A stretch of DNA of 64,000 nt from SZUA-309 sp965230005. GTDB lineage: Bacteria > Pseudomonadota > Gammaproteobacteria > Pseudomonadales > Azotimanducaceae. This document shows, one piece after another, positions 17,300-26,440 of this stretch. Location of the stretch: the NCBI GenBank assembly GCA_965230005.1, contig OZ245934.1, positions 4,588,001-4,652,000 of the forward strand, read 5' to 3'. Numbering within the stretch: the stretch's first letter is position 1; each line of letters opens with the position of its first letter. The translations under genes and the position numbers were made by a program. A model generated the notes under the pieces. It was given only the letters and a program-made list of their open reading frames with translations, was not told the DNA's origin and made no database searches.

Positions 17300-18418
17300 T
17301 CAGGCTCCCTTGCTCTCGAGCCAGCCCACGATCCGATCCGCCACCTCATCCCGCGCGCCTGCCGGTTCTGTGAGGTAGTGATCGCCCGCCATCGTTTGCG
17401 CTTCCTTATCAGTCGTGCCGAGCGCGTCGAAGATCGCCTCGGCATCCGAGGGAAAGACGCCCGTATCGGCATCCGACTGAATCACCAGCGACGGCACCCG
17501 AATGCGGGCGAGATGCGGCGCGCCACGGCACTGCGATTCGCTGAGGCTCCACATGGAAAGCCAGGTGCGCAGCGTATTCGTGAGGCCGATACCGCGCGGT
17601 GAGTAGTTGGCGCGCTGGGGATCACCGGCGTAACACACGCCCACTGGACGATTCGATGGATCGAGCTCGCCGTCCATGAGCCGCGGATCGGCCCAGGTCC
17701 GGTAGAGGTTGAAGGCCCGGTCAGAGTGGCCGAGACCTTTGAGGCGCTCGAGCTCGGCAATACACCAGTCTGTGATGCGCTGATTGCGCGCCACCTGAGC
17801 GGCCCGATAGCGCTCGACGAATTCAGGCGAGTAGGGCGGGCCGTTGTCCGGGTTGTACATGTCGAGGGAGGGCTCGGTGCTGATGGGATCGGACTCATCC
17901 ACCACGGCCGGATCGAACCAGTTCGTGAGCACTTCCGGGCGCCCGGGGTGCGCGTTCAGCGAGATGTAGTAGTCAGCGGCGGGCAGTTCCAGTACCGCAT
18001 CGGGCAGCTTGAGATCCCGGCTCGCCACAATGTTCGGCTCCGTCGCCTGGGACTGATAGGCACCCATGAGAGAGCCGCCGCCGGAGTTACCGATGATCAC
18101 CACCTGCTCCACGCCGGCTTCCTCCTTCAGCCAGCGCACACCCACGCCGATGTCCACGAGCGCATGCTCGAGTAGAAAGAAAGCCTCGTTGCCGCGAAAG
18201 CGCGTGTTCCAGCCGAGAAAGCCGTGGTCCCGTGCCGCGAGATAGTCGCCCAGGTAGTGTTCGGCGAAATCGACGTTGTAGTGGGTGGCGATGAAGGCCG
18301 TTTTCGGCTGCTTGCCCCGCGGGGTGTGATAAAGGCCCTGACAGGGCATGAAACCGGCACCATTGCGCCCGGCGGTTGGTGAAGGCAGAGAAACGAAGGT
18401 GCGATCGATCGCGGGCAT
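17300..18418 (-). CDS. Alpha/beta hydrolase
   Basis: A 372-residue cytoplasmic hydrolase. The nucleophile elbow is GNSGGG (Ser near residue 119), the acid is probably in QSDADTGVFPSDA, and the catalytic histidine is in GDHYLTEPAG near the C-terminus, giving a complete triad in the right order. A large insert between the elbow and the acid forms the cap domain. It is the third gene of a minus-strand operon, 34 bp after the DUF3604 gene, which itself follows the PLP enzyme almost without a gap. Substrate unknown; ester or lactone hydrolysis is a reasonable guess. Confidence 0.85.
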   Translation of the reverse strand: MPAIDRTFVSLPSPTAGRNGAGFMPCQGLYHTPRGKQPKTAFIATHYNVDFAEHYLGDYLAARDHGFLGWNTRFRGNEAFFLLEHALVDIGVGVRWLKEEAGVEQVVIIGNSGGGSLMGAYQSQATEPNIVASRDLKLPDAVLELPAADYYISLNAHPGRPEVLTNWFDPAVVDESDPISTEPSLDMYNPDNGPPYSPEFVERYRAAQVARNQRITDWCIAELERLKGLGHSDRAFNLYRTWADPRLMDGELDPSNRPVGVCYAGDPQRANYSPRGIGLTNTLRTWLSMWSLSESQCRGAPHLARIRVPSLVIQSDADTGVFPSDAEAIFDALGTTDKEAQTMAGDHYLTEPAGARDEVADRIVGWLESKGA

Positions 18419-18452
18419 GGTCAGGTCTCGTTGGTTGCTTGTGGAGCGGCCG

Positions 18453-20156
18453 CTACTGCGGCCGATACCAGATCGGCGAACTCCAGGCCCGTTCCTGGAT
18501 CATCACGTTCGCCTCGGGGTAAGCCTCGCATTGATCGAGCTCGGCACAAAGAAGCTTCGACCAGCGCGGTGTTGGTGCTTCCAGCACGCGAACGTACCAG
18601 TAGGCAGGGGCAGCCGCGTCGAAGCCTGGGTCCTGCCAGGTGAGGCACTGGGTCGCCGAGTCTTTGTTGATGGTGGCAATGGTGCGCACGCTTTCCTCGA
18701 TCTCGCCGCCCTCGACCATGGTGCCCTTCACGATCTCGATGCGGTCGAGGGGTGCCTGATCGCGGGCGACGAGTATGTGGAACTCGGGAGACTTCTGATT
18801 CGTCAATGTGCCGCCCATGGCAACGCCCCCGATCGGCCCAGCTTCAGCACAGTAAGCCTCGGTCCCAAAACGCAGGCCGATGCGCGGTCCGCTGGTGGCA
18901 TAAGCCTCGCGCCGCTGCAGCGCATCAAACACGCCCGTCCGAGTGTTTTCCTCGGCCCACACCGCCACCAGACCGCCGCCGTTGAAGTCGAGGCGCGCCA
19001 GCCGCCCCTCCGCGGAGGCAAACATCAGCGCAATGCCGCCGAAGAAACTCGATTCCGCCACCATGCCCGGCGTGCCGAAGTGCGTATCCGTTGAGCCGAT
19101 AGCGCCAAGCTGGAAGGGATTCTCTTCGTGGGCAAGACCGGCGCCGAGCAACGTGCGGTAGTAGCTTTGCCGTGCCTGCTCCCAGGCAGCGTCTTCGTCT
19201 TTGTTCGGACCGCTCATGCGGTGTTTGGCGGCGTTTTCGGTGACGAGCTCGAAGCGGCAATCCTCGGACGCATCGTCCCGGTCGGCCGGCAGGCATTCAC
19301 TGCTGCCTTTCTCCTGATGCATTTCCGCCAGGCGTTCGTAGCGGCGTCGAAGCGAGGTCACAGCCGGTGCTACTGTGGTGAGGTCGAAGGTGCCGCCGTC
19401 TGCCCAGTTGATGTTGTGCGGGATCGTGAGCACATCGCAGCCGTCTTCGACGCTGCAGTGCCGATCGAGCTGCTGCCAGAGCAGGCCCACCTCCGGAAAA
19501 CGCACGTAGTCGAAGGCCTGGTCAGGCACCTGGTCGCTTCGATAGATCACGTTCCTGTGCCAGTGGCGGCCGCCGGGTGAGGCCGTCCATTCATAGCCGA
19601 TGAGCGCCGTGAATTCACAGGGCTCGTTGGCGGCATTGGCGGCGGTCTGATGACGCTGCCACTGGCTCATGCGCGCGGCCGTGCAGTCGACCGAGGCGCA
19701 AACGCCGGGGAGGCTCGGTGGCGTCAGGCTCACGATCGGCAACAGAAAGTCGTTGAAGATATTCCGGGAGTTCAGGGCTTCGCGATTCTCGCGCAGCGAC
19801 TGGCAGTAGGGATCGTCCGATTCGCCAGGATCCGTGCAGGCCCACATGAGATCGAAGGTTTCGGCGTGGTCCGTGACGGCGGTGAAGTCGAGGGGTCGGT
19901 CGATCTGCGCCACTTCGCCGGAGGCAAGGGTTAGCTTCTCGCCGCGGGCGAAGGCATAAGCTTCTTCGGGCGTGGCCAGGGCGCCGAAAGCGTAGGCGTC
20001 GAGGGAATAGGCTGTATGGACGTGGAGGTCGCCCCAGAGGAGTTGCTTGTCGTTACTCTCCGGCGCGCAGGTAGCTGCGACGGCAACGCTGGCGATGCCG
20101 AAGAGGGTGGTTGAGAAGATGAACGCCAGGGGCGCGAAACGGCGCGCGCCCATCAT
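18453..20156 (-). CDS. DUF3604 family secreted protein (PHP-like metal-dependent hydrolase fold)
   Basis: A 567-residue exported protein: hydrophobic signal segment (FAPLAFIFSTTLFGIASVAVA), then LLWGDLHVHTAYSLDAY, which opens the DUF3604 family and resembles the HxH metal motif of PHP domains, followed by FTAVTDHAETFDLMW. Two further segments, IPHNINWADGG and STDTHFGTPGMVAES, carry more histidines and acids that could complete a metal site. The family is widespread in marine gammaproteobacteria; its substrate is not known to me. It sits 3 bp after the stop of the PLP-enzyme gene and ahead of an alpha/beta hydrolase, so the three are probably one operon. Confidence 0.85.
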   Translation of the reverse strand: MMGARRFAPLAFIFSTTLFGIASVAVAATCAPESNDKQLLWGDLHVHTAYSLDAYAFGALATPEEAYAFARGEKLTLASGEVAQIDRPLDFTAVTDHAETFDLMWACTDPGESDDPYCQSLRENREALNSRNIFNDFLLPIVSLTPPSLPGVCASVDCTAARMSQWQRHQTAANAANEPCEFTALIGYEWTASPGGRHWHRNVIYRSDQVPDQAFDYVRFPEVGLLWQQLDRHCSVEDGCDVLTIPHNINWADGGTFDLTTVAPAVTSLRRRYERLAEMHQEKGSSECLPADRDDASEDCRFELVTENAAKHRMSGPNKDEDAAWEQARQSYYRTLLGAGLAHEENPFQLGAIGSTDTHFGTPGMVAESSFFGGIALMFASAEGRLARLDFNGGGLVAVWAEENTRTGVFDALQRREAYATSGPRIGLRFGTEAYCAEAGPIGGVAMGGTLTNQKSPEFHILVARDQAPLDRIEIVKGTMVEGGEIEESVRTIATINKDSATQCLTWQDPGFDAAAPAYWYVRVLEAPTPRWSKLLCAELDQCEAYPEANVMIQERAWSSPIWYRPQ

Positions 20157-20159
20157 CGC

Positions 20160-21533
20160 TCAGACACTACGCACGGCCTCCGCGATGTTATCGAGGGCCA
20201 GTTCCAGCAGCTGCCGCGACGTACCGATGTTCATACGCATGCAGCGCTCGCCGCCCTTGCCGTAGTCCACACCCTCATTGAGCTGCACGCCGCTTGCGCC
20301 TACGAGCCAGCGCTCGAAGACCTGCGTTTCCGTTAAGGGATCGTCCGTCGCCTGGCTGGCGGCGGACGCCTCGACCACACCGACGGCGTCCATGATCTCG
20401 TTGAAATGCAGCCAGGAGAGGAAGGTGCCTTCGGCGCGCGTGTAGCCGACTTCCGGCAGCTTCTCAGCGAGATACGCCTCCACGAACCGATGGTTACCAT
20501 CGATGTAGGTCAGTAGCTGATCGAGCCAGGGTGCGCCTTCCTTATAAGCGGCTTCGTTCGCCACCACGCCGAAGGTATTGATCTCAGGCCGATGACGCTT
20601 TTTCACCCGCTCGAGATAAACAGGGTTCGTGGAGAAGAAGTAGGCGTTCTTCGAGGCCGGCATGTTGAAAGTTTTGGTAACGGCCTTGCACGTGATGCTG
20701 TTATTGACCACTTCCTGATTCCGAAGCGTCGCGAAAGGCGTGTACCGGTGGCCGGGGCGGACGAAGTCCGAGTGGATTTCGTCGGCGATCACCACGATCT
20801 CGTGCTCGAGGCAGAGCTCGCCGATGCGCAGCAGATCCGCCTCGGACCAGACGTTGCCCGTCGGGTTCTGCGGATTGCAGAGGAGCAGCGTGTGCGTGTC
20901 TGGCGTCATGCGCCGCTCGAGATCGGCCCAGTCGATGCGATAGCGGCCGTCTTCGAAGATGAGGCGGCTTTCGTTCGGGATCGTGTTGGTGTTGTCGAGG
21001 TCGGTGTAGAAGCCGTTGTAGGTGGGCGTCATGAGCAGCACCCGGCTCCCTGGCGGCGAGAAGGTTTCGATGCCGGCGACCACACAGGGGTGCACACCGG
21101 CGGCAATCTCAATCGTTTCCGGGTCGATTTCGAGGCCGCAGCGTGTCGCATTCCACTGGCAGATGCCGTCTTTAAGCCCCTCGTATCCCAGGTCGCGGTT
21201 GAGATAGCCCCAGTTCTCGTGCTCCAGGCGTTTACGCAAAGCATCACCGATGCAGGGTGCCGCGCGGAAGTCGAGATCGGCGATGCCCATGCCGACTTTC
21301 ACTGCACCGAAGCGCTCGATCTGTCCATCCCACTTGGTGCAGTTGGTGCCGAGGCGGCTGTAGACGGTGTCGAAGTCGAAGCGGCCATCGACGAGATAAG
21401 GCTTGCCCTGACCCGCAGCCGGCGTCGCCGAGAGCAGGGTCCCCGTGCCCAGTGCCCCTGCCGTTACCCCAGACAGGGCGGTGGCGCCGCTGCCTTTGAG
21501 AAAGCCCCGGCGGCTCAGATCCAGATGCGTCAT
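20160..21533 (-). CDS. Tat-exported PLP-dependent aminotransferase / C-S lyase (MalY/PatB-like)
   Basis: A fold-type I PLP enzyme (457 aa) of the MalY/PatB aminotransferase-like family. The N-terminus has a twin-arginine signal (LSRRGFLKGSGATALSG, then an Ala-rich hydrophobic stretch), so it is predicted to be exported folded. PLP-site signatures follow: LLLCNPQNPTGNVWSEADL, ADEIHSDFVRPGH, and the lysine motif CKAVTKTFNMPASKN. The ATG at 21533 is chosen because a strong GGGGAGGGG site precedes it; the frame itself begins 15 bases earlier. First gene of an operon with the DUF3604 and hydrolase genes. A periplasmic location is unusual for this enzyme class. Confidence 0.88.
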   Translation of the reverse strand: MTHLDLSRRGFLKGSGATALSGVTAGALGTGTLLSATPAAGQGKPYLVDGRFDFDTVYSRLGTNCTKWDGQIERFGAVKVGMGIADLDFRAAPCIGDALRKRLEHENWGYLNRDLGYEGLKDGICQWNATRCGLEIDPETIEIAAGVHPCVVAGIETFSPPGSRVLLMTPTYNGFYTDLDNTNTIPNESRLIFEDGRYRIDWADLERRMTPDTHTLLLCNPQNPTGNVWSEADLLRIGELCLEHEIVVIADEIHSDFVRPGHRYTPFATLRNQEVVNNSITCKAVTKTFNMPASKNAYFFSTNPVYLERVKKRHRPEINTFGVVANEAAYKEGAPWLDQLLTYIDGNHRFVEAYLAEKLPEVGYTRAEGTFLSWLHFNEIMDAVGVVEASAASQATDDPLTETQVFERWLVGASGVQLNEGVDYGKGGERCMRMNIGTSRQLLELALDNIAEAVRSV

Positions 21534-21689
21534 GGTTCCCCTCCCCAAGGTGGCCTGCCGCAGAGCGCGGAACCGTCAAGGGGACGGATCTCATCGCGCT
21601 GATGCACAGGCTAACAGATCGGGTGAACAGCTGCCGGGCCGTTGTTTTTAATGGCCTCGGCGCGAGCGACCGGTCTCGACACCAGTGCG

Positions 21690-23561
21690 TCAGCGCCAGT
21701 CGCCGCGCATTTCCAGGATGTGCGACTCGAGGGCCTGCACCTGCACCTGCTCCGGCGGCCAGGCAGCGTCCGCGATCACCTCGATCTTCGACCAGATACG
21801 CTTGAACGGATGCTTGAAGAAACCGGCCCCGGCGGCGGAGAAGAAGCTGCCCCAGAGACCACGGAGCGCCATGGGAATCACCGGCACGGGACGGCGCTGG
21901 AGGATCTTTTCGAGGCCCGGGCGGAACTCGTGGAGTTCGCCATCCGGTGAAAGGGAGCCTTCCGGAAAGATGCAGAGCAGATCCCCGGCGGCAAGCGCCT
22001 CGTCGATGGCCTCAAAGGCGGCCTCGTAAGCCGCGGGATCGTCCTTCTTTGAGGTGATCGGAATGGTCCTGGCAACCCGGAACACGAAGTTCAACACCGG
22101 GAGGTCGTAAATCGTTTTTGTCATGATGAAGCGGATGGGCCTGCGCACGGCACCGGCGAGAAGCAGGGCGTCGACGAAGCTCACATGGTTGCAGGCGATG
22201 ATGGCAGCACCCTTGTCGGGAATGTGCTCGAGACCCTCGTGACGCACCCGGTAGATCGTGTGGCTCAGGATCCAGACCAGGAAGCGGGCGGCAAAGAGCG
22301 GCACCTGCTGGAAGATGAAGAGCGACACGGCCACGTTCATGAGCGCCATCACCAGAAAGAGCTGCGGGATCGTGAGCTCCGCAAGGGTCAGCAGCACGGC
22401 ACCAACCACGGCGGCGATCAGCATGAAGAGTGCGTTCATCAGGTTGTTCAATGCGAGGATCCGGGCCCGGCGCTCCTCCGGCGCGTTGTGCTGCACGAAG
22501 GCGTTCAGGGGCACCACGAAGAAAGCGCCGAACAGACTCAGGAGCACGAGATCGAGAACGATGCGCCAGCCTCCGGCGGCGATGAAGGCTGCGATCTCAT
22601 AGGTGGTCTCGGGCGCGGGCATGGCAAGCGTCGTCAGGTGAATGGCGGCGATCGAGAGACCCAGCGCGCCGAAAGGCACCAGCCCAACTTCGATTTTGTG
22701 CCCGCAGAGTCGGTCGCAGGCGAGCGCGCCAAGGCCGATCCCGGCAGAGAAAGACGCAAGCAGCAGCGTGACCACGCCGGTTCCGCCGTAGAGGTGACCG
22801 GCCACGTAGTTCGGAATTTGTGTGACGTATATGGAGCCCATGAGCCAGAACCAGGAAACGCCAAGGATGGATAGCAGCACGGCGTAGTGGTGTTTGCGGG
22901 TGTGGCTGAAGGACTGGACGATCTGCGTGAAGGGGTTCCAGTTCACGGTGAGATCCGGCGCCGGAGGGCGTGCCTCCGGAATGAAGCGGCTCGCCAGATA
23001 ACCGATCGCGGCGATCACCACGATGACGGGCGCCAGCACCCAGGGGATCTCCGAGCCTGCAATGATGCCGCCGAAAATGGTGCCGAGGAGGATGGCCACG
23101 AAGGTGCCCATCTCGAGGAGCGCGTTGCCGGCGATGAGATCTTCCTCGGCCACGTGCTGCGGCAGGATGGCGTACTTGGAAGGGCCGAAGAACGCCGATT
23201 GCGCGCCGAGCAACAGCAGCACGGCAAACATGAACCAGACGTTCCCGAGCGACCAGGCCAGGGCACCGCAGAGCATGATCAGAATTTCAGCGATCTTGAT
23301 GCGGCGAATCAGGCCGGCCTTGTCGACTTTGTCTGCCACCTGACCGGCGGAAGTGGAAAGAAGAAAAAAAGGAAGAATGAAGAGTCCCGCTGCCACGTTC
23401 ACCATAAGATCCGTATTCGTCTCGGTGAGCGTGAATACGATCCAGAGCGTGAGGCTCGCCTTGAACAGGTTGTCGTTCAGAGCGCCCAGAAACTGAGTGA
23501 TGAAGAGCGGCAGAAACCGCCGGCGCTGAAGTAAAGCGAACTGACCTTTTGGCTCGTGCAT
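21690..23561 (-). CDS. MFS transporter fused to a PlsC-type acyltransferase (LplT-Aas-like)
   Basis: A 623-residue inner-membrane protein. Residues about 1-410 are an MFS/LplT-like lysophospholipid transporter (FLPLFITQFLGALNDNLFKASL; FGPSKYAILPQHV). Residues about 420-620 are a 1-acylglycerol-3-phosphate acyltransferase with the NHVSFVD catalytic motif (NHX4D form) and FPEGSLSPDG. The fusion would re-import and reacylate lysophospholipids; unlike E. coli Aas it lacks an acyl-ACP synthetase domain. The frame is open to 23690; the ATG at 23561 (MHEPKGQFALLQRRRFLPLF) gives the standard N-terminus. Its ribosome site is weak, so an earlier start is possible. Confidence 0.88.
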   Translation of the reverse strand: MHEPKGQFALLQRRRFLPLFITQFLGALNDNLFKASLTLWIVFTLTETNTDLMVNVAAGLFILPFFLLSTSAGQVADKVDKAGLIRRIKIAEILIMLCGALAWSLGNVWFMFAVLLLLGAQSAFFGPSKYAILPQHVAEEDLIAGNALLEMGTFVAILLGTIFGGIIAGSEIPWVLAPVIVVIAAIGYLASRFIPEARPPAPDLTVNWNPFTQIVQSFSHTRKHHYAVLLSILGVSWFWLMGSIYVTQIPNYVAGHLYGGTGVVTLLLASFSAGIGLGALACDRLCGHKIEVGLVPFGALGLSIAAIHLTTLAMPAPETTYEIAAFIAAGGWRIVLDLVLLSLFGAFFVVPLNAFVQHNAPEERRARILALNNLMNALFMLIAAVVGAVLLTLAELTIPQLFLVMALMNVAVSLFIFQQVPLFAARFLVWILSHTIYRVRHEGLEHIPDKGAAIIACNHVSFVDALLLAGAVRRPIRFIMTKTIYDLPVLNFVFRVARTIPITSKKDDPAAYEAAFEAIDEALAAGDLLCIFPEGSLSPDGELHEFRPGLEKILQRRPVPVIPMALRGLWGSFFSAAGAGFFKHPFKRIWSKIEVIADAAWPPEQVQVQALESHILEMRGDWR

Positions 23562-23766
23562 TGGATTGTTAGTCGTTTGAAGCGTTGTGCTAGCGTTGGA
23601 CGAGCGCATGCTGGCACAGACGAGCCGGGTGGCCCAGTGCCTTTCGTCATAGTCCCGGTGGCGGGTGCACCGGAGTGCGAACAAGCGCACGCCTGGCCCC
23701 CGAACTGCTCGCCGAAAGCTGGGCGCTGGTTCTCATAGTATTAACCGGCTGGAGACTGGATTATCC

Positions 23767-24171
23767 ATGGCAGAATCGAACACACAGCTCAGTGAGACGG
23801 CGGGGACCCTGGCACGTCTTTTTTTTTCCCGCAGGGGCCGAATCAGCCGCGGTCATTTCTGGCGGGCGACACTTGCTGCCTGGGCCTTGTTCTGGGTCGG
23901 CTTTGCGCTCCTCGATGGGGTCAGCACCTTAGATCTCACCCGTATTCCGGCGGCTCTCCTCATCGCCAGTCTCTTCTGCCTCATGAGCAAGCGCTACCAC
24001 GACCTCGATCGATCTTCCCTCTGGCTGCTGCTGATGCTCGTGCCGGTGATTGGGCTGGTGTTCGTGATGTTCGAACTCGGCTTTCGCCGCGGCTCCATCG
24101 GTGAAAACGGCTACGGCATCGACCCGAGAGATCTCCGCGAACTGACTCGCGATTACGCGACGGTCAGCTGA
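23767..24171 (+). CDS. DUF805 family inner-membrane protein
   Basis: A small membrane protein of 134 residues. The segment FFSRRGRISRGHFWRATLAAW is the characteristic DUF805 opening (GRISRxxFW), followed by three hydrophobic helices with SKRYHDLDRSSLWLLL between them, another family hallmark (RxHDxxxS). Family function is unknown. The frame extends upstream, but the ATG at 23767 begins the family homology. It precedes the FAD-oxidase fusion gene by 31 bp on the same strand and may be co-transcribed. Confidence 0.85.
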   Translation: MAESNTQLSETAGTLARLFFSRRGRISRGHFWRATLAAWALFWVGFALLDGVSTLDLTRIPAALLIASLFCLMSKRYHDLDRSSLWLLLMLVPVIGLVFVMFELGFRRGSIGENGYGIDPRDLRELTRDYATVS

Positions 24172-24202
24172 CGAACTGAGACGAACTGAAAGGAACGCCC
24201 CT

Positions 24203-26440
24203 GTGTCCGCCAATCCCTTAGTCATCAACGAAGTCACCGGCCTCTACCCGGTGGAAGTCTTCTCCGTCGTCACACCCACATCGGTGGAAGAGGTGCAGGA
24301 AGCCATTGAGCGCTCCAGCGGGCCGCTTTCCGTTGGCGGCGGCCGCTTCAGCATGGGCGGTCAGACGGCGAGCCCCGGCTGCCTGCAGATCGACATGCGG
24401 CGCATGAATCAGGTGCTCAGTTTTTCGCCGGTGGAGAAGACGATACGCGCGCAGACGGGCATCCGCTGGTGCGATCTGCAGCGTTTTCTGGATCCGCACG
24501 ACCTCTCCGTGAGCATCATGCAGACCTATGCGAACTTCACCGTGGGCGGATCCCTGGGTGTGAACGTGCACGGCCGCTATGTCGGGCGGGGTCCGCTCAT
24601 TCTCTCGGTGCGTGCTATCAGAATTGTGCTCGCAAGTGGCGAGTGCGTGGACGCGACGCCCGAGCACAACAGCGAGATCTTCTTCGGTGCCATCGGCGGC
24701 TACGGCGGCCTTGGTGTGATCGTGGAAGCCGAGCTTTCCCTTGCGGACAACGAGCGCATCGAGCGCACCAACATCAAGATGCCGACCGCGGAATACCTCG
24801 AGTACTTCAAGCAGAAGGTGCGGGATTCGGGGGATGCGATCTTCCACAATGGTGACCTCTACCCGCCGCACTACGAGAAGGTCCGCGCGGTCACCTGGGC
24901 ACGCACCGAGCGCGGGGTGACCGAGCCGAATCGCCTGCAGCCGATCCGCAAACACTTCCTGCTCGAGAAGTACTTCTTCTGGGCCTTCACGGAGACACCC
25001 TTCGGCCGCTGGCGCCGGGAGTTCATCGTCGACCCGCTCATCATGCGCAAGAAGATCGTGCACTGGCGTAACTTCGAAGCCGGCTACGACGTGGCCGAGC
25101 TTGAACCCTATTCGCGCAAACACTCCACCTATGTGCTGCAGGAGTACTTTGTGCCCATCGACCGCATCGATGCCTTTGTGGACGCCGCCGGTGAGGTGCT
25201 GCGGCGCTACCAGGTGAACGTGGTGAACATCTCAATCCGCCACGCCCTGCCGGACAGCGGCTCGCTCCTGGCCTGGGCCCGGGAGGAGGTGTTTGCCTTT
25301 GTGCTTTATTACAAACAGCGCACGCGCGAGAGCGCGCGCAACCGCGTTGCGATCTGGACCCGGGAGCTGGTGCAGCGCGCAGTGGAGCTGGGTGGCACCT
25401 ATTACCTCCCGTATCAGGTTCATGCGACGCCGGAGCAGTTCCACCGGGCCTACCCGCGCGCCCGCGAGTACTTCGAGCTCAAGAAGCGGCTCGACCCTGA
25501 GTTTCGCTTCACGAACGTGCTCTGGGATGCCTACTACCCCGAGAGTGAGCGCTGCCGGAGCGAAACCGCTTCGATCCGAGAGGGAGAGCCCTCCGAGTTC
25601 AAGCGCGTGTTCGCGCGGCTCCCCTACCATGATGGCTTCTATCTCTTCCTGCAGAACGTCTTCAGCCTGCGCCCGGAAGACCGTTTTCACGCGCTCATCC
25701 TCGAAGCCATCGCGGCGCGAGACACGGACGAGTCCATGTATCGGCACATTCAGGAAGGCCTCGGTGATATCGACAGCCCCCTGGGGGCACTCACCCATGC
25801 GCTGCCGGCGCTGGCGAAGCAGAAGGCGGTGCTGAAAGGGCAGACCGTCGAGCTGCTGGGAGACACCACCAGCGTCGACGGCTATCTCGAGATCGGCACC
25901 ATCGGCCGCTACTACAGCACGCTGAAGAAGGCGGTTAAGTTCAGCGGGCCGCTCTACATGATGAATGACATCGCCCCGACGAACTCGCCGGTGGACATGA
26001 TCGACCGCGGTCAGATCGGTCAGGTGGGCAAGTTCCTGCCGCTTGGCGACTACGAGACGCTGGGCAGTCACGGCATCGATGACGCCAGCCTCGAACTCAT
26101 CACCTGCTACATCGGCCTGCACCACTGCCCGCTCGAAGGGCTCGACGACTTTGTCCGCTCCATCGTCAAGGCGCTGAAGCCTGGTGGCCTCTTTGTGCTC
26201 CGGGACCACGACTGCACGTCGCCGGAGATGGTGGAGTTTGTCTCCCTCGTGCACACGGTGTTTAACGCCGGCACGGACGTGACCTGGGCAGACAACGCCG
26301 CAGAACTGCGATTCTTCCGTGCTGTAGATGAATGGATCGAGTATCTGCGCGGCTTTGGTCTCGAGCATCAGGGGGAACGGCTCCTGCAGGAGAACGACCC
26401 GACAGACAACGTGCTTATGGCGTTCCGGAAGGTCTCATGA
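24203..26440 (+). CDS. FAD-linked oxidase fused to a methyltransferase-like domain
   Basis: A 745-residue two-domain protein starting with GTG. Residues about 1-450 form a VAO-type FAD-binding oxidase: LSVGGGRFSMGGQT and ANFTVGGSLGVNVHGRYVG are the FAD-binding signatures and RFTNVLWDAYYP closes a berberine/aldonolactone-oxidase-like C-terminal part. Residues about 560-745 look like a Rossmann methyltransferase (VDGYLEIGTIGRY, LELITCYIGLHHCPL, LKPGGLFVLRDHD), although the SAM motif I is degenerate. The 3' end overlaps the next gene by 4 bp (ATGA). The pairing suggests sequential oxidation and methylation of one substrate, which is unknown. Confidence 0.85.
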   Translation: MSANPLVINEVTGLYPVEVFSVVTPTSVEEVQEAIERSSGPLSVGGGRFSMGGQTASPGCLQIDMRRMNQVLSFSPVEKTIRAQTGIRWCDLQRFLDPHDLSVSIMQTYANFTVGGSLGVNVHGRYVGRGPLILSVRAIRIVLASGECVDATPEHNSEIFFGAIGGYGGLGVIVEAELSLADNERIERTNIKMPTAEYLEYFKQKVRDSGDAIFHNGDLYPPHYEKVRAVTWARTERGVTEPNRLQPIRKHFLLEKYFFWAFTETPFGRWRREFIVDPLIMRKKIVHWRNFEAGYDVAELEPYSRKHSTYVLQEYFVPIDRIDAFVDAAGEVLRRYQVNVVNISIRHALPDSGSLLAWAREEVFAFVLYYKQRTRESARNRVAIWTRELVQRAVELGGTYYLPYQVHATPEQFHRAYPRAREYFELKKRLDPEFRFTNVLWDAYYPESERCRSETASIREGEPSEFKRVFARLPYHDGFYLFLQNVFSLRPEDRFHALILEAIAARDTDESMYRHIQEGLGDIDSPLGALTHALPALAKQKAVLKGQTVELLGDTTSVDGYLEIGTIGRYYSTLKKAVKFSGPLYMMNDIAPTNSPVDMIDRGQIGQVGKFLPLGDYETLGSHGIDDASLELITCYIGLHHCPLEGLDDFVRSIVKALKPGGLFVLRDHDCTSPEMVEFVSLVHTVFNAGTDVTWADNAAELRFFRAVDEWIEYLRGFGLEHQGERLLQENDPTDNVLMAFRKVS

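Noticed and set aside
25232..26368. 378-codon minus-strand frame over the FAD-oxidase fusion
   Set aside because: Composition (Val/His/Arg-rich) is that of an antisense shadow, and the plus strand has clear FAD and methyltransferase motifs.
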